A stretch of 64,000 nt of DNA, from positions 2,232,001 through 2,296,000 of the forward strand of contig NZ_CP025227.1 in NCBI RefSeq assembly GCF_004010955.1, written 5' to 3'. The position numbers and the translations under genes were made by a program. Position 1 is the first letter of the stretch. Each line of letters begins with the position of its first letter. Shown here in pieces: positions 43,110 to 52,486 of this stretch. This DNA is from Actinomyces wuliandei. GTDB taxonomy: Bacteria; Actinomycetota; Actinomycetes; Actinomycetales; Actinomycetaceae. The notes below the pieces were generated by a model, which worked only from the letters and a program-made list of their open reading frames with translations, was not told the DNA's origin and did no database searches.

Positions 43110-44060
43110 TCAGACGAGCAGGTCCTTGGCCGCGGCGACAATGCCCTCAACGCTGATGCCCCAGTGGTCCATGAGCCAGGACTCGGAGCCGGTGGGGGCG
43201 AACTCGTCGGGCACGCCGACTCTCCTGACTGGCACAGGGTGCCGGCTGGAGGTCAGCTCGGCGACAGCACCACCCAGGCCACCCTTGACAGTCCCCTCCT
43301 CCACGGTGATGATCCCTACGGTCTCGCGGGCGGCGGCCAGGACGGCCTCCTCATCCAGCGGCTTGACCACAGGCACCGACAGCAGCCGGGCACTGACCCC
43401 ATCCCGAGCCAGTTGTGTCACGGCCTGGACCGCCCGGTGGACGGTGACGCCGTTGGCGATCACCGTCAGGTCCGTTCCCTCGTGGAGCACGACCGCCCGG
43501 GGGGTGAACGCGTAGTCCTCGGCGTGGACGGCAGGCACCTTCATACGTGAGACGCGGATGTAGGCCGGACCGTCGAGCTGCTCGTAAGCCCAGCGCACGG
43601 CTCCTGCGGTCTCAGCCGGGTCCGCCGGGACGATGACGGTCATGCCCGGGATGGCGCGCATGATCGACACGTCCTCTGCGCTGTGGTGGGTGGAGCCTAG
43701 CGCCCCGTAGGCCAGGCCCGGCGACTGGGCGCACAGCAGCACGTGACGGCGGGAGTAGGCGGTATCGATCTTGACCTGCTCGGTGGCGCGGGCGGACAGG
43801 AAGGATCCCGCGCAGGAGACGACAGGGACCTTGCCTCCGTTCTCCAGCCCTGCGGCCACTCCCACCTGGTTCTGCTCAGCAATGCCGACATTGACGACCC
43901 GACCAGGCATCTCCTGACGGAACTCACCCAGGCTCGAGGACCCCACGGAGTCATTGGTAACCACGACAAGCCGCTCGTCATGGCGCGCGATGTCCAGCAG
44001 GGTCTGCGCGTAGGCTTGTCGGCAGTCGTACATGCGCCCTGTCTCAGTGATGGTAGTCAT
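43110..44060 (-). CDS. Split transketolase, C-terminal (pyrimidine-binding) subunit
   Basis: 316 residues equal to the PYR and C-terminal domains of transketolase: the conserved TPP-activating Glu in VNVGIAEQNQVGVAAGL, His in GSTHHSAEDVSIMR, and PADPAETAGAVRWA. It is encoded with a four-base overlap (ATGA) after the N-terminal subunit. Two-subunit transketolases act in several dedicated sugar pathways, including apulose-4-phosphate transketolase. Context (FGGY kinase, TIM-barrel isomerase relative, Rbs importer) fits that type, but this is inferred, not shown. Confidence 0.9.
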   Translation of the reverse strand: MTTITETGRMYDCRQAYAQTLLDIARHDERLVVVTNDSVGSSSLGEFRQEMPGRVVNVGIAEQNQVGVAAGLENGGKVPVVSCAGSFLSARATEQVKIDTAYSRRHVLLCAQSPGLAYGALGSTHHSAEDVSIMRAIPGMTVIVPADPAETAGAVRWAYEQLDGPAYIRVSRMKVPAVHAEDYAFTPRAVVLHEGTDLTVIANGVTVHRAVQAVTQLARDGVSARLLSVPVVKPLDEEAVLAAARETVGIITVEEGTVKGGLGGAVAELTSSRHPVPVRRVGVPDEFAPTGSESWLMDHWGISVEGIVAAAKDLLV

Positions 44061-44935
44061 ATCAGCGCCTCCAGTTCTGCCAGTGCCTGCTCCACCTCGG
44101 CGTCACTGGGCAGCCTGTGGTGCCAGGCGACCGAGTCAGACATGAACGAGATCGGGTGCCCCTTGTGCGAGTGGGCGATGACAAAGGTGGGCCGCCCGCT
44201 GGCGGAGGGGACCCCTGCGAACACGTCAAGGAGCTGTCCGTAATCGTGGGCGTCGACCTCGATGACATCCCAGCCGAAGGCTCGGGCCTTGTCGTCCAAC
44301 GGGGACAGGTCGTTGGTGTCCTCGACCCGGGCACCCTGCTGAAGACGGTTGCGGTCCACCAGCACACACAGGTTGTCCAGCTGCTGCTGAGAGGCGAACA
44401 TGAGGGCCTCCCAGTTGGATCCCTCCTGGAGCTCGCCGTCGCCGGTGAGGACGAACACGCGTCGGGGTGAGCCGTCGATCTTGGCAGCGACGGCGTCCCC
44501 GACACCGACAGGCAGGCCGTGCCCCAACGGTCCCGTGCTGGCCTCCACGCCGGGCACCGAGGTACGGGAGGGGTGCCCGTTGAGGGCGGAGCCCGGCTGG
44601 ACAAAGGTGTCTAGCTGGTCGACAGGGATGACTCCGGCTGCCGCCAGCGTCGTGTACAGGGCGTTGGCGGCATGCCCTTTGGACAGGATGACACGGTCGC
44701 GGTCGGGGTCCTCCAGGTTGTCCGGGGTGATCCTGGCCGAGTGCAGGTAGAGGACGGCCAGGGCGTCAATGACCGACATCTCCCCGCCCACGTGGCCCAT
44801 CCCGGCGCTGACGATGTTGGTCAGGGCCTTACGGCGGATCAGGCGCGCCCCCTCCCTCAGGTGGCTGATCACCTCCTCCCGGGAGGCTCCAGGTGCGGTG
44901 CGCCCGATGACGGGCAGGTCGGCCGAGACAGTCAT
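44057..44935 (-). CDS. Split transketolase, N-terminal (TPP-binding) subunit
   Basis: 292 residues equal to the PP domain of transketolase: GHVGGEMSVIDALAVLY, SKGHAANALY, GPLGHGLPVGVG and the TPP/metal motif GDGELQEGSNWEA ... DRNRLQ. With the next gene it forms a complete enzyme that moves a two-carbon ketol unit between sugar phosphates. AAGGAG precedes the ATG. It follows the truncated isomerase-like gene by 49 bases. Confidence 0.92.
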   Translation of the reverse strand: MTVSADLPVIGRTAPGASREEVISHLREGARLIRRKALTNIVSAGMGHVGGEMSVIDALAVLYLHSARITPDNLEDPDRDRVILSKGHAANALYTTLAAAGVIPVDQLDTFVQPGSALNGHPSRTSVPGVEASTGPLGHGLPVGVGDAVAAKIDGSPRRVFVLTGDGELQEGSNWEALMFASQQQLDNLCVLVDRNRLQQGARVEDTNDLSPLDDKARAFGWDVIEVDAHDYGQLLDVFAGVPSASGRPTFVIAHSHKGHPISFMSDSVAWHHRLPSDAEVEQALAELEALI

Positions 44936-44984
44936 GACAGCAGGTCTCCTTTCCTTTTGCTCGGCTCAGGTGCTTCCTTGCGGC

Positions 44985-45794
44985 TCAGGCCATGCAGCCC
45001 AGAAGGGAGTCGTGGACGGCGCGCTGGGCGGCCTCAGCGGGGGACTCCCCGCCGAACAGGGCGTGGCCGAAGTCCAGCAGCACGCCCACGTTGTCCACCC
45101 CCGTCTGCTGGATGCCCAGTACTGTCCTGGCCGCGGAGGACCAGAGCATGTGGGTACGCGGCTCACGCGGCTTGTACTTGATGACGAACCGCAGGTCAGG
45201 GTTGGCCTGGGCCAGGTCACGCATGCCGTCGACGGCCAGGCGGTTCAGCTCGGCGTAGTCCACCTGGAAGGGGTAGTCGAATCCGTCCTGGCCGGGCCAG
45301 ACCGTGACGTAGCGTGCGCCGAGCTCGCGTACCACGTCGGCCGCGCCCTGCATGATCGCCATGGCGGAGGCCCGCCTGTCCGGGTCGGGGTTGGTGAAGG
45401 CCCCCGGCTGGTGCTCGCGCAGGTAGATCTCCGGGGTGACGCCGATGGCCGCGATACCGGTGCGCTCCAGGGCCGCCTTGACGTCGCCGAGACTGACACT
45501 GTGCGTGAGAGGGTAGTTGAGGTCCACATAGCTGATGTCACCCACCCGCGCAGCCAGCTCAATCTGCTTGATGGTGGAGCGGGCCTCCCCGTAGCAGTCC
45601 ACGGCGTAGCGGTCCACGTAGGCAGCGAAGTTCCACAGGACCGCCCCGAAGACGGGGCTGGCAGCAGCCTGGACCCTCCCCGGGCACATCCCTGGGCCTG
45701 CTGCAGCGCCTGTCGCCGCAGCAGGGGTCGTGTTCGTCGCTGTAGTTGCCGTAGTCGCTGTAGTTGCCGTAGTCGCCGTAGTCGCCGTAGTCAT
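44985..45794 (-). pseudogene. TIM-barrel sugar isomerase-like protein, C-terminally truncated
   Basis: From about residue 49 ([22 protein letters not shown]) this matches sugar isomerase/epimerases of the xylose-isomerase-like TIM-barrel family ([68 protein letters not shown]). It stops about 11 residues later, where relatives continue for roughly 70-80 more residues carrying the last metal ligands. The beta-5 position reads [10 protein letters not shown], where I expect a metal-binding Glu; GAG to AAG would explain it. The N-terminus is a low-complexity Ala-Thr-Thr run. A ribosome site (GGGGGAG) is present, so it may be translated, but catalysis is doubtful. Confidence 0.7.
45742..45794 (-). 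repeat. 9-bp tandem repeats at the start of the isomerase-like gene
   Basis: Six units of GTAGTCGCC/GTAGTTGCC type (plus strand) from 45742, reading ACGGCGACT and encoding repeated Thr-Ala-Thr right after the start codon. A 9-bp unit keeps the frame on expansion or loss. Confidence 0.9.
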
Positions 45795-45930
45795 GGTGTG
45801 TCATCTCCCCCGACTGGTGGTGTGGTCCGAGAATGGTTGGCGGTCTCAGGTGTGGACTGGCTGCGGTGGGCGGCCAGCAGCATCCGGGGCCTTCTGGCAC
45901 CCCGCCCGGCTGCGGGGCCACCGTGAGGGC

Positions 45931-47400
45931 TCACGAGCCGGGGGCCAGGCGGGAGCGGGCCAGAGCGTGGGACCACCGGGTGCGGGCGCAGGAGCGCTGG
46001 TGCTCGTCGAGCACCGGGTGGTAGCGCCTGCCGCCCTGCTCCTGCTGGCCCGGCAGGGGTGTCGGCACTTCCCAGCCCAGGCGGGTGAAACCCATAAGGG
46101 CTGCGCCCAGGGCGGAGATCTCCGCATCGGCGCTGACCATGACGTCACGGCCCAGCAGGTCGGCCTGGGTCTGCATGAGCAGGCAGGAGGCGGTGGCCCC
46201 GCCGTCGGCGTGCAGGACGGTCAGGTCCTGCGCCCCCAGTGCATCGACGACGTCGGCGACCTGGTGGGCCACGCTCTCCAGGGCCGCGCGAGCCAGGTGC
46301 CCGCGGCTGGAACCAGCAGTGACGCCGGTGATGACGCCCACGGCCTGGCGGTCCCACCAGGGGGCGCCCAGCCCGGTGAAGGCGGGTACCAGGCTGACAC
46401 CGGCAGCGTCCTCCACGGTAGCCGCCAGCGCGTCAAGGCCCCTGCCCGCCTCCACCCCCAGGAGCCGGGCGGTCCAGTCCATGGCAGTCCCAGAGGCGAC
46501 GATATTGCCCTCGTGACCGTAGACGGGCTCCTCGGTCAACCAGGCCAGGGTGGTGGACACGCCCCGGCGCACGGAGGGCTGCGCACCTGCGGGCACCATG
46601 ACGGAGGAGCCAGTGCCGTAGGTGGCCTTGCCCTCGGCAGGGGTACGGCAGCCGTGTCCGAACAGCGCGGCGTGGGAGTCGCCCAGCACTCCAACCACCG
46701 GCACCCCGTCGGGAAGCACCTCCAGCCCCCTGGTGGAGCCGAAGTCGGCGTTGGAGGCCACCACCTGGGGCAGAATCTCCCTGGCCACGCCGAAGAGGTC
46801 GCACATGGGCTGCGACCACTCCAGCGTGGACAGGTCCAGCAGCAGGGTGCGCGAGGCGTTACCCGCCTCGATGACGTAGGAGTCCTGGCCGGTCAGGCGT
46901 GACACCAGCCAGGAGTCGACCGTGCCCACCCGCACCTGCCCGTCCACGGCCCCGGCACTGGCACCGAGCCGGTCCAGCAGGTAGCGCATCTTCGGGGCGG
47001 AGAACATAGGGTCCAGGGACAGGCCGGTGGCCACGGACACGGCGAGCTCGCGCTCCGGGGAACGCAGCCAGTCACAGAACTCGGCGGTACGGGAGTCCTG
47101 CCAGCCGATGACGGGGCCGAGCGCGGCACCGGTGCGCGCGTCCCAGGCAACCACGGACTCGCGCTGGTTGGAGATGGCGACACCCTCCGGGACTGCGTCG
47201 AGACCCCCGAGGCAGGCCCTGATCGCCTCGACCTGAGCCTTCCAGACGGCGTCGGCGTCCTGCTCCACCCAGCCGGGGCGCGGGTAGGCCACGGGCACGG
47301 GTGCCGACCCTGCTGCCAGGACGGTACCGTCACGCGCCACGGCGAGGGCCTTGGCGTTGGTGGTGCCCTCGTCGAGGGCGAGGATGTAGGGGGTACTCAT
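45931..47400 (-). CDS. FGGY-family carbohydrate kinase
   Basis: 489 residues with the glycerol kinase-like FGGY fold: N-terminal ATP/substrate region ILALDEGTTNAKALA, ISNQRESVVAWD, GWQDSR, then ATP-binding YGTGSSVMV and the C-terminal FGGY signature region LHADGGATASCLLMQTQADLLG. GAGGAG precedes the ATG. It has its own operator (47462-47477) and lies between the importer and the transketolase genes. By context it could be a D-apulose kinase; glycerol, ribulose or xylulose kinase activity is an alternative. Confidence 0.9.
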   Translation of the reverse strand: MSTPYILALDEGTTNAKALAVARDGTVLAAGSAPVPVAYPRPGWVEQDADAVWKAQVEAIRACLGGLDAVPEGVAISNQRESVVAWDARTGAALGPVIGWQDSRTAEFCDWLRSPERELAVSVATGLSLDPMFSAPKMRYLLDRLGASAGAVDGQVRVGTVDSWLVSRLTGQDSYVIEAGNASRTLLLDLSTLEWSQPMCDLFGVAREILPQVVASNADFGSTRGLEVLPDGVPVVGVLGDSHAALFGHGCRTPAEGKATYGTGSSVMVPAGAQPSVRRGVSTTLAWLTEEPVYGHEGNIVASGTAMDWTARLLGVEAGRGLDALAATVEDAAGVSLVPAFTGLGAPWWDRQAVGVITGVTAGSSRGHLARAALESVAHQVADVVDALGAQDLTVLHADGGATASCLLMQTQADLLGRDVMVSADAEISALGAALMGFTRLGWEVPTPLPGQQEQGGRRYHPVLDEHQRSCARTRWSHALARSRLAPGS

Positions 47401-47454
47401 CAGAAGGCTCCTCTGTGAGGACAGCGGGCCGCCACACGGGCGACGGACAGGAGA

Positions 47455-47477
47455 GAATAAGCATTCATCTTTGAATG
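47455..47477 (-). promoter_or_regulatory. Candidate operator ahead of the FGGY kinase gene
   Basis: CATTC-ATCTTT-GAATG at 47462-47477, overlapping a second dyad GAATAAGCATTC (47455-47466). On the minus strand TTATTC immediately downstream could be the -10 box, so a bound protein would block the promoter. Same arms and spacing as the sites at 42664 and 52487. Confidence 0.65.
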
Positions 47478-47566
47478 ATGTCTGTGCTCAGACTAGCAGA
47501 CGACACTGCGCAGCACCAGTCCTGCCCGTCTGGCTCCCCGCCCCCGCACCACTGTCGCGACGGACC

Positions 47567-48655
47567 CTAGGAGTCCTCCTCCATCTCGAAGAGGGTGTAG
47601 CCCTGCGCGTTGGACTCGTCGATGAGCACGCAGTCCACGAGCTGCTTCTCCCTCTTCCCGGTACTGCCACCGGTCACGTAGGCGTGGGCCTGCTCCACCG
47701 CCATCTGGGCGATGAGCACGGCGGGCTGCATGCCGGTGGCGAGCATGGTGCCCGCCTTGATGGCGTCCACGGCGTCAGGACTGCCGTCGAACCCGGCCAC
47801 CACGATGTCACCAGTGCGCCCGGCCTGCTGGACAGCAGCCACCGCCCCCACGGCCATGGTGTCGTTGCCACAGATGATGGCCTGGATGCCGCTGTCGCGC
47901 TGCAGCAGGGTCTCCACCTTGGTGTAGGCCTCCTGCTGGTCCCAGTTGGCGGTCTCCTGGCCAGCGAGCTCCAGGCCCTCGTACTGGTCCAGCACAGAGT
48001 GGAAGGCCGTGGAGCGCACCGCCGCGTTGGTGTCGGTCTCACGCCCGACCAGCTCGTAGTAGCGCCCCTTTCCCTGAAGCTCCTCGGCCAGCCGCTGGGC
48101 CACCAGCGCCGCCCCCTGGGAGTTGTTGGCCACGATCTGGGCCTGGACGATCCCCGCCTCATTGATCTCGCGGTCGATGAGGAACACGGGCACCCCGGCC
48201 TCCACGGCCCTGCGGGAGGCCCCCTCGGTGGAGTCAGCGCCCGCGTTGTCCAGGATGATGGCCGCCGCGCGTTGGGAGACCGCGGAGTCGATGAGCTCGG
48301 ACTGCACGTTGACGTCGTCGCGGTGGGAGAAGGCCGTGGCCGCGTACCCCAGGGCGCGCGCTCTGTCCACGGCTGCGTCAGCCTCGGTCTTGAAGTAGGG
48401 GTTGTCGTGGGCCGGGGTGATGACGGCGATGTAGTCCGAGTCCGCGCCCCGCGAGGAGCAGGCGCCCAGGGCAGCCAGCGCCGGCAGCGCGACGCAGCCG
48501 ACCAGCGAGGCCCTCAGGAGGCTGCGCCGCGTGGGCACCACAGCAGCTGCACCGGGCGTCAGCGCAGCGGCTGGTGTCCCGGCCAGCAGCGCGGCCGAGG
48601 CCGCCGGAGGAGCGGGCAGAGCCGGCAGGACTGTCAGGGGTGTCCGGGGCGTCAT
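47567..48655 (-). CDS. Sugar ABC transporter substrate-binding lipoprotein (second Rbs-type system)
   Basis: 362 residues. A long, Ala/Pro-rich N-terminus precedes a twin-arginine-like signal (PTRRSLLRASLVG) and lipobox LGAC near residue 65. The true start may therefore be internal, although the ATG overlaps the permease stop (ATGA). The mature part is a PBP1 sugar-binding domain (ITPAHDNPYFKTEADAA, FLIDREINE, IICGNDTMAVGA, VAGFDGSPDAVDAI). By context the ligand is the pentose or tetrose handled by the kinase/transketolase genes. Confidence 0.92.
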   Translation of the reverse strand: MTPRTPLTVLPALPAPPAASAALLAGTPAAALTPGAAAVVPTRRSLLRASLVGCVALPALAALGACSSRGADSDYIAVITPAHDNPYFKTEADAAVDRARALGYAATAFSHRDDVNVQSELIDSAVSQRAAAIILDNAGADSTEGASRRAVEAGVPVFLIDREINEAGIVQAQIVANNSQGAALVAQRLAEELQGKGRYYELVGRETDTNAAVRSTAFHSVLDQYEGLELAGQETANWDQQEAYTKVETLLQRDSGIQAIICGNDTMAVGAVAAVQQAGRTGDIVVAGFDGSPDAVDAIKAGTMLATGMQPAVLIAQMAVEQAHAYVTGGSTGKREKQLVDCVLIDESNAQGYTLFEMEEDS

Positions 48656-49995
48656 TGCGGGTCCTCCCTGTCATCCGTCGCTGTCGGCAGGGAAGCCGAC
48701 CGGGAGGCCGCCGCCTCCGTCCGGGTCTCGGTCTGGGCCTGGGTCTGTGTCCGGGTCTGCGCCTGCGGCCGCCGGGCGCTCGCGGCACCCTCGCCTGTCT
48801 CGCCAGGCGGACCGGCCCGCGCACCCGTACTGGCCTCTCCGCCCAGGCTGGTCCGCTCGGCCTCCAGCCTGACGCTGCGGGCGGCCTGGGCGGCGGCCCG
48901 GGAGCGCTCCAGGCGCTGCTGGCCCTGGTCGAGCACCACGGCCAGGACGATGACCAGACCCTTGAGGAAGGTCTGCCAGAACGAGGAGACCCCGACCAGC
49001 ACCAGCCCGTCGTTGAGGAAGCCGATGACGAAGGCGCCGATAAGCGCCCCCTTGACGTCCCCGCGCCCTCCGGCCAGGGAGGCCCCGCCGATGACGACCG
49101 CCGCGATGGCGTTCATCTCGTAGGTCTCGCCCGCCGCGGGGGCGGCGGCTGTCAGCTCTGAGGCGATAATGAGCCCGGCCAGGGCGGCGAAGAACCCTGA
49201 GGCCATGTAGACGCGCATCTTCACCCGGTTCACCGGCACCCCGGAGAGCTCAGCGGCCCGCTCGTTGCCACCCACGGCGTACAACCACCTCCCGAAGGGC
49301 GCCCGGGCGACCAGGAGCGCCACGAGCGCCCCGAGGACGATCATGAGCCACACCGAGGTAGGCAGGCCCAGGAACCGTGAGACGCCCAGAACGTAGAATC
49401 CGGTGTTGCCCAGCCCTTCCGCGCCGTCAAGGTCGGAGTAGGTCTCCCCGCCAGAGATGAGCAGAGCGGCCCCCCTAGCCATGTACAGGGAGCCGAGGGT
49501 GGCGATGAAGGGGGCCACGCGGAAACGGGTGACCAGGAGACCGTTGAGCGCACCCACTCCTGTTCCCACGAGCAGGGCGACGATGACGACGACAAGTACC
49601 GAAGGGTAGGCGTTGAGGTCCAGGAGGGACAGGTGCGTCCCACGCAGCATGACACCCGCGACCACGCCGGTCAGGCCTACTACCGACCCCACCGACAAGT
49701 CGATGCCCCCGGTGAGGATGACCAGGAGCATTCCCAGGGCGAGCAGGGCGTTGTAGGCCACGTGCTTGGTCATGGACACGAGGTTCGTCGGGTCCAGGAA
49801 GCTGCTGGACAGCGAGGCGAAGACGACGACGAGGACGATGAGGGCGATGAAGGCGCGCTGCGCCATGAGGAACTCTCCCAGGCTGCGGTCGCCGACGCGC
49901 AGGCCGGTACGCGCCAGACGTGCGTCAGGAGGGGTGGACTGGGCCGACGAGGGCGTCGGGCCGGGCGGAGTGGATGAGGTGGTCGGGGTGGTCAT
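48652..49995 (-). CDS. Sugar ABC transporter permease (second Rbs-type system)
   Basis: 447 residues. Residues about 35-355 form the usual RbsC-type membrane domain (GGIDLSVGSVVGLTGV, VIGGASLAGGRGDVKGALIGAF). About 90 extra residues follow: a charged, Gly-rich stretch ending in a Gln/Thr/Arg repeat (QTRTQTQAQTETR). This hydrophilic cytoplasmic tail is absent from the other permease in the window (331 residues). It overlaps the binding-protein gene by four bases and lies 158 bases after the ATPase gene. Confidence 0.92.
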   Translation of the reverse strand: MTTPTTSSTPPGPTPSSAQSTPPDARLARTGLRVGDRSLGEFLMAQRAFIALIVLVVVFASLSSSFLDPTNLVSMTKHVAYNALLALGMLLVILTGGIDLSVGSVVGLTGVVAGVMLRGTHLSLLDLNAYPSVLVVVIVALLVGTGVGALNGLLVTRFRVAPFIATLGSLYMARGAALLISGGETYSDLDGAEGLGNTGFYVLGVSRFLGLPTSVWLMIVLGALVALLVARAPFGRWLYAVGGNERAAELSGVPVNRVKMRVYMASGFFAALAGLIIASELTAAAPAAGETYEMNAIAAVVIGGASLAGGRGDVKGALIGAFVIGFLNDGLVLVGVSSFWQTFLKGLVIVLAVVLDQGQQRLERSRAAAQAARSVRLEAERTSLGGEASTGARAGPPGETGEGAASARRPQAQTRTQTQAQTETRTEAAASRSASLPTATDDREDPQ

Positions 49996-50153
49996 GGGCG
50001 GCCGTCCTGGGTAGATATCCTGAGTGGGTTTTGCGTGAGGGGATGAAGGTGATGAGGGTCAGTCGCGAGGTGGTGCGGGTGAGGCCCAGTCGGACGGACG
50101 CGGTAGTCGCGACGGTCGTGCCATCACTCCGGCGAGGCGAGCAGGTGCGGCTG

Positions 50154-51698
50154 TCACGCGGTCCTCAGCTGCTCACCCGTGGCGGCCATGACCTGGTCGC
50201 GGGTGGCGGTGCACGGGTCCAGCTCAGCCACCAGGCGCCCCCGGGCCATGACCAGGAGCCTGGTACTGGCCTGCAGAGCCTCGGCCAGCTCGGAGGTGGC
50301 CAGGAGCACTCCGGCGCCGGATCCGGCGATCTGCGCCGTCGTGGCGAAGATGTCCGACCTGGCGCCGATGTCCACGCCCCGTGTGGGCTCGTCCAGCAGC
50401 ACCAGGCGCGGGGCAGTCATGAGCACCTTGGCCAGGACCACCTTCTGCTGGTTGCCGCCGGACAGGGAGGTGATAGGTGCAGAGGCGGACTCCGTCTTGA
50501 CCCGCACTGCCTCGATCCCCCTGCCCACCTCGGCGGCCTCCCGCCGCCTGTGGATGGTGCCCGCCCGGGTGAGGCGTCTCAGGGCGGCCAGCGACATGTT
50601 GGAGCCCACGCTCATGACTTGGACCAGCCCGTCAGCCTGGCGGTCCTCCGGCGCCAGGACCACGCCCTGGTCGATCCTGTCGGCCACCGAGGTAGCGGTG
50701 ACGTCCCGCCCGTCCAGAAGGATCCGCCCTGCGGCCGGGCGGTGGCGGCCGGCCAGGGTCTCTAGCAGCTCGGTGCGCCCGGCGCCCATGAGCCCGTAGA
50801 CGGCGACGACCTCGCCCTCCCTCACGCTCAAGGACACCGTGTCCACCGCGAGGCGGGAGGGGTTGGCTGGGTCGGGCACCACAAGGTCCTCCACCTGGAG
50901 AACCACTTGTCCCGGGCTCGCCGTGATGGCGGGGAAAAGGTCAGACTGGTCGCGTCCGGCCATGGTGCGCACGATCCAGGGCAGGTCCACCTCCGCCACG
51001 GGACGGCTGGCCACCAGCCTGCCGTCCCGAAGGACGACGGCAGTGTCCGCGACTTCCAAGCACTCGTCCATGTGGTGGGAGATGTAGACCACGGCGACGC
51101 CACGGGAGGTCAGGTCGCGGATGACACTGAAGAGGACCTCGACCTCGGAGGCGGACAGGGCGGAGGTGGGCTCGTCCATGATGAGTACTCGGGCGTCCTC
51201 GTCCAGGGCGCGGGCGATCTCGACGAGTTGCTGCTGGCCCAGGCTCAGGTCGCCCACCAGGGCGCCAGGGTCGATCTCCTCCCCCAACCGCTCCAGGACG
51301 GCGCGGGTGGCCTCGCGCTCACGGCGCCTGGCCACACCGGTGGGCCCAGCCAGCTCGCGACCCAGGAAGATGTTGTCCACCACGGAGAGGTTGGGGCACA
51401 GGCTGAGCTCCTGGTGGATGATCGCCACGCCCAGCGCCACCGCCTGCGCCGGGGAGGCGAGGAGCACCGGCTGCCCGTCGAGCTCGACGGTCCCCGAGCT
51501 GGGCTGCTCCACGCCGGAGAGTATCTTCATCAGCGTGGACTTCCCGGCTCCATTCTCCCCAATGAGGGCGAGAACCTCGCCCTGGTGGACCTCCAGGTCC
51601 ACGCCGCGCAGCGCGTGGGTGGCCCCATAGGCCTTGGTGACACCCCGCCCCGCGAGGACCACTGGCCGAGTGGGCGCCGTCGGCCGCCCCGCCGTCAT
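50154..51698 (-). CDS. Sugar ABC transporter ATP-binding protein (second Rbs-type system)
   Basis: 514 residues, two fused NBDs: GENGAGKSTLMKIL with LSLGQQQLVEIARAL and VLIMDEPTSAL in the first; a degenerate GLMGAGRTELLETL with LSGGNQQKVVLAKVL and LVLLDEPTRGVDIG in the second. Its ATG overlaps the stop of the DUF2291 gene by four bases. Works with the permease and binding protein that follow. Confidence 0.95.
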   Translation of the reverse strand: MTAGRPTAPTRPVVLAGRGVTKAYGATHALRGVDLEVHQGEVLALIGENGAGKSTLMKILSGVEQPSSGTVELDGQPVLLASPAQAVALGVAIIHQELSLCPNLSVVDNIFLGRELAGPTGVARRREREATRAVLERLGEEIDPGALVGDLSLGQQQLVEIARALDEDARVLIMDEPTSALSASEVEVLFSVIRDLTSRGVAVVYISHHMDECLEVADTAVVLRDGRLVASRPVAEVDLPWIVRTMAGRDQSDLFPAITASPGQVVLQVEDLVVPDPANPSRLAVDTVSLSVREGEVVAVYGLMGAGRTELLETLAGRHRPAAGRILLDGRDVTATSVADRIDQGVVLAPEDRQADGLVQVMSVGSNMSLAALRRLTRAGTIHRRREAAEVGRGIEAVRVKTESASAPITSLSGGNQQKVVLAKVLMTAPRLVLLDEPTRGVDIGARSDIFATTAQIAGSGAGVLLATSELAEALQASTRLLVMARGRLVAELDPCTATRDQVMAATGEQLRTA

Positions 51699-52426
51699 GA
51701 CCCGACCTTGATGCTTACGGGCACGACGGTGATGGCCTGGGGGTCGGAATAGGCAAAGGCGCCGGTCACGGTGACCGTCCTCCCGCCCAGCGAGGCTAGG
51801 TCCGCTGGGACTAGGACGTCGTCGCGGACCTGCTCGTTGAGGGTAATGCCCACCTGGGCGTAGTCGATCTGGTTGGTGAACATGTCAAAGGTGGTCTCCC
51901 CCGTGACGTCCCGCAGCGCCGTCCCGGTCAGTGCCGGCCCGGTGGGCACGTAGACGGCCACACCCCGGGGCATGCCGTCCACCTGGACCGAGACGGTGCC
52001 GAAGCCTCCCCCACCCACGATGCCGCTGAAGGTGGTGGCGTAGGTGTAGGCGGCCTCGCCGTCACGCTGGCCGTGCTGCTCGGCGGCAGCGTCCTCGTCA
52101 GCCTCCAGATCGGCCGCGAGCTCGGGAAGGGGGACCGCGTTATCCTCCACGTAGGCAACGACGTCGGAGTAGGTGTCCGTCGCGTAGTCGACGGGGTCGA
52201 CGCTGTCACCTGACAGGATCGCCTCAGCCTCGGAGGGCGAGACGAACCGGGTGCCCAGGAGACAGACGGCCACCAGCACCGCCGCCGCCACCGTGCGCCA
52301 CAGAATTGGGCGGCGCCAGACCGCGCTCACCCCTGCCCGCACCCTCCGGCCTCCACCCTGCCTGCCCGGCCTGCTCGAGGTGCTCCTGCCTGTGCCGCTG
52401 TCCGTAGTGCTGTCTATCCGTGCCAC
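51695..52426 (-). CDS. DUF2291-family membrane-anchored protein
   Basis: 243 residues: a short basic N-terminus, one transmembrane segment at about residues 41-61 (TVAAAVLVAVCLLG region), then an extracytoplasmic domain matching DUF2291 (VDPVDYATDTYSDVVAYVEDNAVPLPELAADLE; TYATTFSGIVGGGGFGTVSVQVDG; FTNQIDYAQVGITLNEQVRDDVL). DUF2291 proteins of unknown function accompany Rbs-type importers for erythritol-like and branched sugars. I choose GTG at 52426, which has AAGGAGG eight bases upstream. First gene of the second transport operon. Confidence 0.82.
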   Translation of the reverse strand: MARIDSTTDSGTGRSTSSRPGRQGGGRRVRAGVSAVWRRPILWRTVAAAVLVAVCLLGTRFVSPSEAEAILSGDSVDPVDYATDTYSDVVAYVEDNAVPLPELAADLEADEDAAAEQHGQRDGEAAYTYATTFSGIVGGGGFGTVSVQVDGMPRGVAVYVPTGPALTGTALRDVTGETTFDMFTNQIDYAQVGITLNEQVRDDVLVPADLASLGGRTVTVTGAFAYSDPQAITVVPVSIKVGS

Positions 52427-52486
52427 GCGAGAGCCTCCTTGCTCCGGCAGACCCACCAGGGCTGACGCACCAACCTGGTGTATATA

